The translations under genes and the position numbers were made by a program. From the NCBI GenBank assembly GCA_900547505.1, contig URGY01000101.1, positions 1 through 6,293 of the forward strand: a DNA stretch of 6,293 nt. Reading direction: 5' to 3'. The stretch is from an uncultured Collinsella sp. (lineage in GTDB: Bacteria > Actinomycetota > Coriobacteriia > Coriobacteriales > Coriobacteriaceae). Below are positions 1 through 6,250 of the stretch, piece by piece. Under the pieces are notes generated by a model. That model made no database searches and was not told where the DNA came from. It saw only the letters and a program-made list of their open reading frames with translations. Numbering within the stretch: position 1 is the stretch's first letter; every line of letters starts with the position of its first letter.

Positions 1-46
1 AGATGCAGCGTAGTCTCGTGGGCTCGGAGATGTGTATAAGAGACAG
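1..46 (+). other. Illumina Nextera adapter and index left in the assembly (not genomic)
   Basis: Positions 13-46 match the full 34-base Nextera Read 2 transposase adapter. Its last 19 bases (28-46, beginning AGATGTGTATAAG) are the Tn5 mosaic end. Positions 1-4 (AGAT) match the end of the P7 oligo. Positions 5-12 (GCAGCGTA) sit exactly where the 8-base i7 index belongs, and I recall this as the primer form of Nextera index N721. Genomic sequence should start at 47. In the + frame the adapter translates to MQRSLVGSEMCIRDR, of which the SLVGSEMCIRD part is a familiar contaminant string in protein databases. The match to the adapter is direct; the index name is from memory. Confidence 0.98.
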
Positions 47-2051
47 GGGTTACGAGAGCGATCTGATTCCCGTCGAGGTCAACGTGGGCGAAAACGTGAC
101 GTCCGCGTTGCGTGGTAACGAGAACTTTGACTGGGTTGTGCTCAACAATCGCGATAAGGCTATCGACGGTGTTAAGTCGGGCGCTTACTATGCGGCCGTC
201 GTAATCCCCAAGAGCTTTAGCTCCGACATGATGACGCTCTTCTCGACCGATGTGAAACACGCCGATATCGAGTTCTATGAGAACCAGAAGGCCAACGCCA
301 TCGCCCAGATCGTGACCGAAAAGGGCTCGAGTGCCGTTCAGAGCCAGGTTAACGAGACCTTTACCGAAACCATCACGACCATCGGCCTCAAGACGGTGTC
401 CAGTCTGCTCGATTACATGAGCACCGACCAGGTCAGCAACTTTATCGCCAACCTGTCCTCGACGCTTGGCGACTCGGTTCAGGACCTGCAGGACATCAAG
501 GCCAGCGCTACTTCGCTTGCGGGCATTTTGAGCTCGACCTCCGATTCGCTGACGTCGGCGGGCGGCCTGCTCAAGCAAACCGGGACCACCGACCAGTCGG
601 TGAAGCAGCTGATGGGGCATGCCGAGAGCGGTATTGCTGATTCCGAGCAGGCGCTCAAGGCGGCCAGCGATGCCATCGATGCGGCGATTGATGGAAGTGC
701 CGGGTCGTTCGACAACGTGTCCACCGAGCTCGCAAAGGCCTTTGACGCCGCGAACCAGCATGTCGATCTGACGGTAGCACAGCTCAACGACGGTGCCGCG
801 TCGCTCAACGCGCGTGCCGATGAGATTGACGCTGCGGCCGATAAGCTCCGCAGCCTTGCCGGCCAGGTGAGTAACGACAAGCTCAAGGAAGGGCTTGAGG
901 ACGCGGCTGCAGAGCTGGGCAAAATCGCGACGGAGTACCGCAACAATGCCAAGGAGCTGACGGGCATCGCGACGTCGCTCTCGGACAGCATGGCAAAGGT
1001 TAACGATGTCCGCGCCGAAACCGACCAGGCGATCGCCGACGCCAAGGCGGGCGTCTCGGGTGCCAAGATCGATTACGACTCCACATTCTCGGCTAAGGCT
1101 AAGGAGCTCAAGAAGACCATTTCGGGTGTTTTGGATTCGCTGAACGGCATCTCGAGCGATCTTGATAGCGCTGTTGCCGGTCTAACCGATGCATCCGGTT
1201 CGCTGGCAAAGGGCCTCTCCAAGGCTGCAAAGCTGGTCAACAAGGCTTCCGATCAGCTGGGTGAAGCGTCCGATAAGATCAGTGCCTTTAAGGACGAGCT
1301 CGACGGTGCCCTGATGTCGGACGATCTGGCCACGATCAAGACGATGATTGGCAATGATCCCGAGGGTTTGGCCGTGTCGCTTTCCGGTCCTGTCGCGCTC
1401 GATCGCAAGCCGGTCTATCCGATCCGCAACTACGGCTCGGCCATGGCGCCGTTCTACACGATTCTGTCGCTCTGGGTCGGCTCGATCGTGCTGGCGGCCA
1501 TGATGAAGGTGTCGGTTGACGACGAACTCATCAATGAGTTAATCCCCGTGCGCTTGCACGAGATCTACCTGGGTCGCTACCTGTTCTTTGGCGGTCTGGC
1601 CCTGCTGCAGGCAACGCTCGTGTGCGCGGGCGACATCCTGTTCTTTGGCATCCAGTGCGACGACCCGCTGCAGTTTGTGCTGGCGGGCTGGGTCGCGAGT
1701 CTCGTGTTCTCCAATATCGTCTACACGCTTACGGTGTCGTTTGGCGATATCGGCAAGGCTTTGGCCGTTGTGCTGCTGGTTATGCAGGTCGGCGGTTCGG
1801 GCGGTACGTTCCCCATCGAGATGACCGGCCCTGTGTTCCAGGCGATCTATCCGTTCCTGCCGTTTACCCATGGCATTAACGCCATGCATGCCGCCATGGC
1901 TGGCGCCTACCATATGGAGTACTGGGTTGAGCTGGGCATTCTGGCGAGCTATCTGATTCCGTCGCTGGCCCTGGGCGTCGTCTTCCGCCGCCCAGTCATC
2001 AAAGCCAACGACTGGATTATCGAAAAGCTGGAATCAACCAAATTGATTTAA
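47..2051 (+). CDS. YhgE/Pip family membrane protein (ABC-2-type permease fold), 5'-truncated
   Basis: About 667 genomic codons remain, from Gly at 48-50 to TAA at 2049-2051. The ATG at 3 is in adapter, so the true start and N-terminal membrane helix are missing, probably some tens of residues. Numbering residues from that adapter ATG, the protein starts inside the extracytoplasmic N-terminal region (GYESDLIPVEVNVGENV). A long low-aromatic, Ala/Ser/Asp-rich helical stretch follows at about 150-450, probably coiled coil. The C-terminal membrane domain has helices near 484-501, 525-548, 556-580, 584-602 and 640-660. The GGSGGTFPIEMTGPVF motif and the following PFLPFTHGINAM near 595-626 are typical of the YhgE/Pip C-terminal domain. 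Family members include the Lactococcus phage infection protein Pip and are related to ABC-2-type exporters, where a long extracytoplasmic domain projects from the membrane. The cargo of this protein is unknown. A terminator lies about 100 bases downstream, so it seems to end its transcript. Family assignment is confident; function is not. Confidence 0.93.
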
Positions 2052-2148
2052 TACAGCAACGTAAACGCCGTCGGAACATCGAGGTTATTCAAGTCGGTAC
2101 TTTAGTGGGCTGGATTGCGATGCAACGCTGGTTGTTGCTACAGTAGCG

Positions 2149-2185
2149 GGGCGTACCGGGGGTCCGGTGCGCCCTGTTTTTATTT
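2149..2185 (+). terminator. Intrinsic terminator downstream of the YhgE/Pip gene
   Basis: An 11-base left arm (2149-2159, GGGCGTACCGG) pairs with 2164-2174 (CCGGTGCGCCC), with one U-G wobble and a 4-base loop. It is followed by TG, five Ts, A and three more Ts. This is a classic Rho-independent form about 100 bases after the stop codon. Two weaker small hairpins lie just upstream: GCAAC/GTTGC at 2122-2138, and GCTA/TAGC at 2137-2147. Confidence 0.88.
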
Positions 2186-2212
2186 GACCATGAGGCGGCA
2201 CGCAGCCATACG
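2184..2212 (+). promoter_or_regulatory. Weak candidate promoter for the DMT transporter gene
   Basis: TTGACC at 2184-2189 is a good -35 match. It is followed after 17 bases by CATACG at 2207-2212, a poor -10 match with 3 of 6 consensus bases. It overlaps the T tract of the preceding terminator and lies about 40 bases before the start codon, which suits a separately transcribed gene. The weak -10 makes this tentative. Confidence 0.25.
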
Positions 2213-2252
2213 CGTGCGGACACCACGCCCAGATTGAGTGTGAGGATGTTCC

Positions 2253-3236
2253 ATGGCCCAATACGCTGCCAACGAAATCGAGAATATGCCCGATAGCCCT
2301 GTAGCCCGCGAAGACCTAGGTGCCGGCGGTGCCTCTCGCGGTGCCGGTGCGCGCTCGCCGCTGTTCTGGAAGGTCTTGCTGCTTTCGGTGGCGGTCATCT
2401 GGGGCTATTCCTTCACCACCATGAAGGATGCGCTCGATACCATTCCGGTGTTCGAGCTGCTCTACATTCGTTTTCTCCCGGCATCACTGGTTATGTTTGC
2501 CATTTTCCATAAGCGCATCATCGCTCATTTCAATGCCCGCAACCTAATCGTCGGGCTTGGCATGGGCGCGCTCATGTGGGGTGCCTACGGTTTGCAGACG
2601 ATCGGTTTGGCACAGACCACGGCAGGCAAAAGCGCGTTTTTGACGGGCACGTACTGCATCTTGGTTCCGTTTGCGAGCTACGTCCTAAGCGGCGAAAAGC
2701 TTACCCGTTACAACTTGGGCGCCGCGTTGCTGTGCCTGGCGGGCATTGGCTTGGTGGCGCTCGATAGCGTCGAGTTCAATGCCGGCGATGTTATTACCTT
2801 GGGCGGCGCGATCTTCTTCGCCATCCAGATGGCGGTGACTGCCAAGTACGGTCGCAAGATGGATATCAACGTCATCACGTTTTGGATGTTTGTGGGCAAT
2901 GGCGTTTTGAGTTTAATCACGTCGCTGCTATTCGAGACTCAAGCGCCGCTGTCCGTTTGGACGCCGAGCTTTATCAGTGTGATGGCGTTTCTCTCGGTGG
3001 GCTGCACATGTGTGGCTCTGCTCATCCAAAACGTCGGCCTGGCGCATGTCCCGGCCTCGACGGGCTCGCTGCTCCTTTCGATGGAGTCGCCTTCGGGTGT
3101 GCTGTTCTCGGTGCTGCTGATGGGGGAGGCGCTCACCTCGCGCCTGCTCGCCGGCTTCGCGCTCATCTTTCTTTCGATTATCTCGAGCGAGACGCATTTC
3201 GATTTTTTGCGTCGAAAGCCGCGCCCGCAATTGTAA
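2253..3236 (+). CDS. DMT superfamily (EamA-type) transporter
   Basis: This encodes a 327-residue integral membrane protein of the drug/metabolite transporter superfamily. It has two EamA-type repeats of about five helices each, giving ten helices expected. A hydrophilic N-terminal tail (residues 1-36) precedes helix 1 (about 38-57), which carries the WGYSF motif typical of the first EamA repeat. The stretch LQTIGLAQTTAGKSAFLTG at about 114-132, followed by a Pro-containing helix (ILVPF), closes the first repeat. The second repeat begins near GDVITLGGAIFFAIQ (178-192) and ends in SIISSETHFDFL, followed by a basic cytosolic tail RRKPRPQL. The start is supported by GAGGA at 2242-2246, six bases before the ATG. 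Family members usually export or exchange amino acids, nucleotides or other small metabolites; nothing here identifies the substrate. Length is normal, allowing for the tail of about 36 residues. Terminators on both sides suggest a single-gene unit. Confidence 0.93.
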   Translation: MAQYAANEIENMPDSPVAREDLGAGGASRGAGARSPLFWKVLLLSVAVIWGYSFTTMKDALDTIPVFELLYIRFLPASLVMFAIFHKRIIAHFNARNLIVGLGMGALMWGAYGLQTIGLAQTTAGKSAFLTGTYCILVPFASYVLSGEKLTRYNLGAALLCLAGIGLVALDSVEFNAGDVITLGGAIFFAIQMAVTAKYGRKMDINVITFWMFVGNGVLSLITSLLFETQAPLSVWTPSFISVMAFLSVGCTCVALLIQNVGLAHVPASTGSLLLSMESPSGVLFSVLLMGEALTSRLLAGFALIFLSIISSETHFDFLRRKPRPQL

Positions 3237-3248
3237 ACAATTTGTTGC

Positions 3249-3273
3249 GCCGCCTCCCGGGGCGGCATTTTTT
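3249..3273 (+). terminator. Intrinsic terminator downstream of the DMT transporter gene
   Basis: A perfect GCCGCC/GGCGGC stem (3249-3254 with 3261-3266) has a 6-base loop and is followed by A and six Ts (3268-3273). It begins 12 bases after the TAA stop at 3234-3236. This is a strong Rho-independent terminator that separates the DMT gene from the amidohydrolase gene. Confidence 0.92.
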
Positions 3274-3299
3274 ATGCGTCGCCCTTAAAGTAGTACCTT

Positions 3300-3321
3300 G
3301 CACTTTACGCTATCAAAGTGC
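3300..3321. promoter_or_regulatory. 7-bp inverted repeat upstream of the amidohydrolase gene, possible operator
   Basis: GCACTTT (3300-3306) and AAAGTGC (3315-3321) form a perfect inverted repeat with an 8-base spacer, ACGCTATC. It lies between the preceding terminator and the ribosome binding site at 3341-3346. The size and spacing suit a dimeric repressor site or a small leader hairpin. No convincing -35/-10 pair was found nearby, so its role is open. Confidence 0.4.
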
Positions 3322-3340
3322 TTGCTGCAAAAACGTTACT

Positions 3341-3346
3341 GGAGGG
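3341..3346 (+). promoter_or_regulatory. Ribosome binding site that fixes the amidohydrolase start
   Basis: GGAGGG lies 5 bases before the ATG at 3352. The longer in-frame reading begins at a TTG at 3298, overlaps the inverted repeat, and adds 18 residues (MHFTLSKCLLQKRYWRAS) unlike the family. The ATG at 3352 is therefore preferred. Confidence 0.85.
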
Positions 3347-3351
3347 CATCT

Positions 3352-4650
3352 ATGGCACCAGCTCTGTCCGATTTTCAACCGCAACCAGCGCCTCAGGCTA
3401 CCACAGCGGCGCAGACCGCTATCGGCGACGGTCTTGTCGCAGAAGCTCAGGCTTTTGCAGACGAGCTCGCTGCGTGGCGACACGATCTACACCAGATGCC
3501 CGAGCTCGGTAACAATCTTCCGCAGACGTCTGCCTATATCCAGGCACGTCTGGACGAGATGGACATCCCCCATACCACGCTCGTCGACGGTTCCTGCATC
3601 GTTGGCCTGATCGGTGCCGGTGCGGCCGCGGCCGCTCAGGGCAATGGCACGTGCAAGGACGAGCAGGCCGGAACGGTCGTCATGCTCCGAGGCGATATGG
3701 ATGCCCTGCCCGTTGTCGAGGAATCTGGCGAGCCCTTTGCATCCACCAATGGCTGCATGCATGCTTGCGGTCACGATATGCACGCGACGGCGCTGCTTGG
3801 TGCGGCGCGCCTGCTCAAAGCTCGCGAGGCCGAGCTCGTCGACGCCAATGCCACCGTCAAACTGCTGTTCCAGCCGGGCGAGGAGACCTTTGAGGGAGCA
3901 CGCGCTGCCATCGCCGACGGCTTGCTCGAGAACCCGCGCCCTCAGGCGGCTTTTGCCATGCACGTTAACAGCCAGTCGCCGCTTGGCCTGGTGCTCTACG
4001 GCAGTCCGGCGCTCTCGGGCGTGTACGGTTTCCGCATCACGCTGCAGGGCAAGGGCGGCCACGGTTCCAGCCCCGAGATCTGCATCGATCCCATCACGGC
4101 CGGCGTCCATGTGCACCTGGCGCTCCAGGAGCTTATCTCCCGCGAGGTGCCGGCGGCCAAGGAAGTCGCACTTACCGTTGGTAAGTTTGCTGGCGGCTTG
4201 GCGGCCAACGTCATCCCCGACACCTGCGTGCTCGAGGGAACGCTGCGCGGCTTTGATGTTGAGCTCATGGAGCACCTCAAGACCCGCATCACGGAGGTCG
4301 TTAACGGCGTTGCCACGACCTATCGTACGCCGGCGACCATCGAGACGCTTTCGGATGTTCCGCCGCTTGTACTCGACAGCGATATGAATCAGGCGTCGCT
4401 TGGCTACGTGGGCGCAGTGCTGCCCAAGGCGGCTTTCTTGCCGCTTTTCCATGCCATGGCGAGCGAGGACTTCGCGCTTATCTCGAGCGAGATTCCGAGT
4501 GCGTACTTTACCGTGGGCGCGGCCGTAACCGACACGGACGAACACTTTGCCCAGCACCATCCCAAGGCACGTTTTAACGATGCCGAGCTGCCGCTCGGTG
4601 CTGCGGCTTATACCGCCGTCGCTTTGGGCTATATCGCCGACCACCGGTAG
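3352..4650 (+). CDS. M20D family metallo-amidohydrolase/carboxypeptidase (HipO/AbgB/IAA-hydrolase type)
   Basis: This is a 432-residue cytosolic enzyme of peptidase family M20, subfamily D, which uses a two-metal site to hydrolyse amide bonds in N-acyl amino acids and related compounds. Near the N-terminus, WRHDLHQMPELG (42-53) is the usual M20D opening. MLRGDMDALPVVEESGEPF (111-129) carries the metal-bridging Asp region. CMHACGHDMH (135-144) supplies likely ligands C139 and H141. PGEE (175-178) gives the catalytic and ligand Glu pair. AMH at 202-204 and HHP at 402-404 give further His ligands, the last probably H402. The lid/dimerisation domain spans about 222-330 and includes GKGGHGSSPE (233-242). 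All key residues are present, so it should be active. Two oddities are an extended N-terminal tail (about 1-35) and an Ala/Gly-rich loop at about 88-107. The MFS gene follows after 123 bases without a canonical terminator. The substrate (hippurate-like, acyl-amino acid or aminobenzoyl-glutamate) cannot be told. Confidence 0.94.
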   Translation: MAPALSDFQPQPAPQATTAAQTAIGDGLVAEAQAFADELAAWRHDLHQMPELGNNLPQTSAYIQARLDEMDIPHTTLVDGSCIVGLIGAGAAAAAQGNGTCKDEQAGTVVMLRGDMDALPVVEESGEPFASTNGCMHACGHDMHATALLGAARLLKAREAELVDANATVKLLFQPGEETFEGARAAIADGLLENPRPQAAFAMHVNSQSPLGLVLYGSPALSGVYGFRITLQGKGGHGSSPEICIDPITAGVHVHLALQELISREVPAAKEVALTVGKFAGGLAANVIPDTCVLEGTLRGFDVELMEHLKTRITEVVNGVATTYRTPATIETLSDVPPLVLDSDMNQASLGYVGAVLPKAAFLPLFHAMASEDFALISSEIPSAYFTVGAAVTDTDEHFAQHHPKARFNDAELPLGAAAYTAVALGYIADHR

Positions 4651-4733
4651 CACCCAACCTTGCCTTTCAAGCCTGCGGGCATGGCCGTAAGGCCTATGCC
4701 CTTGTCTTTCAAGGCAATCTTGGGCACTACCGG
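4644..4733. repeat. Long imperfect inverted repeat with nested hairpin, spanning the amidohydrolase stop codon
   Basis: The left arm 4644-4666 and right arm 4711-4733 are each 23 bases and pair at 19 positions: CCGGTAG/CTACCGG, CCCAA/TTGGG and TTGCCTT/AAGGCAA, broken by two symmetrical 2x2 mismatches. Inside is a second stem: GGGCAT plus GGCC (4677-4686) pairs with GGCC and ATGCCC (4691-4701), with a GTAA loop and one bulged T. The TAG stop codon (4648-4650) is in the left arm. There is no T tract after it. It could be an intercistronic regulatory structure, an unconventional terminator or a palindromic repeat element. Confidence 0.7.
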
Positions 4734-4746
4734 CGCCCGGCGCCGG
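4730..4746. promoter_or_regulatory. GC-only 8-bp palindrome ahead of the MFS gene
   Basis: CCGGCGCC (4730-4737) and GGCGCCGG (4739-4746) are perfect reverse complements around one central C. As RNA it would form a 6-bp stem with a 5-base loop. Its first four bases (4730-4733) are also the end of the right arm of the longer inverted repeat at 4644-4733, so the two structures compete. The following CTATTCGTTTGTT is only a weak U-rich tract, so it is a poor terminator candidate. Confidence 0.5.
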
Positions 4747-4773
4747 CTATTCGTTTGTTAAATAAGGAGCAGT

Positions 4774-6078
4774 ATGTCCCAGCAACGTAAGTTCTTCCCC
4801 GGCTGGCTCGTGGTGACCTCCGGCTTTGTGATCATGGCCACGTGCTACACGATTTTCGTCAACTGCATGAGCCTGTTCCAGCCGCTGATCGTCAGCGACC
4901 TGGGCATTTCTCTTGCGCAGTACAACATCTCCAATGCCATCTCCACTGTGGTGAGTGTCGTGGGTTCGCTCGTTATCGGCCATGTTGCCGATAAGGTGAG
5001 TGGCCGCGTATTGGGCTCGCTCACCGTTATCGCCACCTCGGCGGTGCTCGCGGGCATGAGCTTTGTCGGTGAGCTTTGGCAGGTCTACGTGCTCTTTGCC
5101 GTTTCGGGCTGTTTCGCTGTGGCCTCGACCCGTCTGCTCATTAGCCTGGTGACCGCCAACTGGTTTACGGCCAAGCGAGGCCTTGCCATCTCCATCGCAC
5201 TTTCGGGCTCGGGCTTTGGCGGCGCTATTCTGTCTCCCATCGTGAGCTCGCTTATCGTGAGTGTGGGCTGGCGCTCTGCGTTCTTGGTACTCGCTGCCGT
5301 CTGCATTGTGGCGGCACTGCCCATCACGGCCTACTCCTTCCGCACCAAGCCTTCCGAGATCGGCCTTAAGCCGCTCGGCGAGAACCCGGGCGATCCGTCC
5401 GTCTCGACGGCTGGCGACAAAGACGAGCACACGGCGCCCGAGGTTAGCGTCGGCTGGTCTCGTATCAAGAAGAGCCCGGCGTTTTGGCTGCTCGTCGTCG
5501 CCTTCCTCTTTATGGGTCTCGTTAACGGCGCCATCTTGCCCAACCAGGTAACCAACATGACGAGTGTTACCGTCAACGGCGCCAAGATCGTCACGGGCGG
5601 CCACGATCCCATGTGGGCAGGTACCGTGCTTTCGGCCTATATGGTCACCGTCGTTATCGCCAAAATTTCGCTCGGTGCGATCTATGACCGCTTTGGCCTG
5701 CGCTTTGGCAATATCCTTGGCTCCGTTGCGTGCATTATCGCCTGCGTCGCCCTGTGCTTCCCGACGACGGACCTCGGTCCTATTGTCGCCGCTGTGAGCT
5801 TTGGTGTCGGAACGTGCATGGGCACCATCACGCCTACCATCGCCGCGTCCAAGCAGTTTGGCATGGCCGACCTCGGCAAGGTCACGGGCACCATTACCTC
5901 GCTCGAGATGGTCGGCGGCACCGTGGGCGCCATCGTCTCGGGCGTGCTGTTCGATGCCACGGGCTCCTTTGCGAGCACCTGGATTGTGTGCCTGGCGTGC
6001 TCCGCGGTCATGCTCGTGTTCCTGCTGACATCCGAGCCCATCGCCGCCAAGCTGCGCGCGAGCGTGGCGGGGGAGTAG
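4774..6078 (+). CDS. MFS transporter, OFA/MCT-like
   Basis: This encodes a 434-residue major facilitator superfamily protein with 12 expected helices in two six-helix halves. The start PGWLVVTSGFVIM (9-21) is typical of the oxalate/formate antiporter and monocarboxylate transporter-like groups. The loop 2-3 motif GHVADKVSGRVLG (69-81) has the conserved Gly and Asp of MFS motif A, and GAIYDRFGLRFGN (301-313) is its second-half copy. NWFTAKRGLAIS (129-140), SGSGFGGAI (144-152) and GWRSAF (165-170) are group hallmarks. A hydrophilic central loop at about 190-233 follows, opening with PSEIGLKPLG (193-202). AAGGAG-type spacing, with AAGGAG at 4764-4769 four bases before the ATG, supports the start. 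Substrates in these groups are often carboxylates, but none is shown here. Position after the amidohydrolase suggests that it moves that enzyme's substrate or product across the cytoplasmic membrane; this is inference. Confidence 0.93.
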   Translation: MSQQRKFFPGWLVVTSGFVIMATCYTIFVNCMSLFQPLIVSDLGISLAQYNISNAISTVVSVVGSLVIGHVADKVSGRVLGSLTVIATSAVLAGMSFVGELWQVYVLFAVSGCFAVASTRLLISLVTANWFTAKRGLAISIALSGSGFGGAILSPIVSSLIVSVGWRSAFLVLAAVCIVAALPITAYSFRTKPSEIGLKPLGENPGDPSVSTAGDKDEHTAPEVSVGWSRIKKSPAFWLLVVAFLFMGLVNGAILPNQVTNMTSVTVNGAKIVTGGHDPMWAGTVLSAYMVTVVIAKISLGAIYDRFGLRFGNILGSVACIIACVALCFPTTDLGPIVAAVSFGVGTCMGTITPTIAASKQFGMADLGKVTGTITSLEMVGGTVGAIVSGVLFDATGSFASTWIVCLACSAVMLVFLLTSEPIAAKLRASVAGE

Positions 6079-6111
6079 ACGCCCGTCGCTCTTTTCCGTT
6101 CGCCCCGTTCT

Positions 6112-6179
6112 GCCCGTGGCCGCCTTGGAAGCCGAATGGATGCTCGTACCATCATTCGGTTTCCAAGGCGGCCACGGGC
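6112..6179. repeat. Very long hairpin: 27-bp stem with one wobble pair
   Basis: The arms 6112-6138 and 6153-6179 are reverse complements at 26 of 27 positions; the exception, G6131 opposite T6160, can wobble-pair in RNA. The stem can extend inward by ATG/CAT (6140-6142 with 6150-6152) with G6139 bulged, leaving a 7-base loop CTCGTAC. It starts 34 bases after the MFS stop codon. No T tract follows, so it is not a standard intrinsic terminator, though it could still stop or protect the MFS transcript. Confidence 0.85.
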
Positions 6180-6188
6180 CTACGAAAT

Positions 6189-6250
6189 GATTCCTTTTCC
6201 TCCGTCCCCAACAGATCACGTGATCCGAAGGGGACGGAGGAAAAGGAATC
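6189..6250. repeat. Perfect 21-bp hairpin with a palindromic loop, REP/REPIN-like
   Basis: The arms 6189-6209 and 6230-6250 are exact reverse complements over 21 bases, ending inward in CCGTCCCC and GGGGACGG. The 20-base loop (6210-6229) contains a perfect 12-base palindrome, GATCACGTGATC (6214-6225). The purine-rich GGGGACGGAGGAAAAGG strand resembles, from memory, interspersed palindromes linked to REP-associated Y1 transposases. No transposase gene is in the window. The symmetry is direct evidence; the repeat-family reading is inference. Confidence 0.8.

Noticed and set aside
479..1066. 195-codon Ser/Ala-rich open frame on the minus strand
   Set aside because: It is antisense to the Ala/Ser/Asp-rich helical region of the Pip-family gene. 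The composition is explained by the complementary codons and there is no supported start.
2052..2148. Possible riboswitch or small RNA in the gap after the Pip-family gene
   Set aside because: Only two short hairpins are visible besides the terminator, and no known riboswitch core was recognised.
3298..3351. TTG-initiated extension of the amidohydrolase
   Set aside because: There is no good ribosome binding site before the TTG, whereas GGAGGG precedes the ATG at 3352. The extra residues do not resemble the family and overlap the inverted repeat.
2882..3610. 242-codon + strand frame bridging the DMT gene, the terminator and the amidohydrolase start
   Set aside because: It runs out of frame through two well-supported genes and across a strong intrinsic terminator, and its product has no recognisable features.
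3487..4653. 388-codon open frame on the minus strand
   Set aside because: It is a shadow of the M20D amidohydrolase, whose catalytic motifs are all on the + strand. The minus-strand product has the low-complexity composition of an antisense reading.
4747..6219. 490-codon open frame on the minus strand
   Set aside because: It lies opposite the MFS gene, whose motifs are unambiguous. Its product is rich in Arg, His, Gly and Asp without hydrophobic core or family motifs, as expected from reading a GC-rich gene backwards.
6189..6250. Possible CRISPR repeat or tRNA-like structure
   Set aside because: There is only one unit, with no regularly spaced direct repeats, and the perfect 21-bp stem with a palindromic loop does not fit a cloverleaf.
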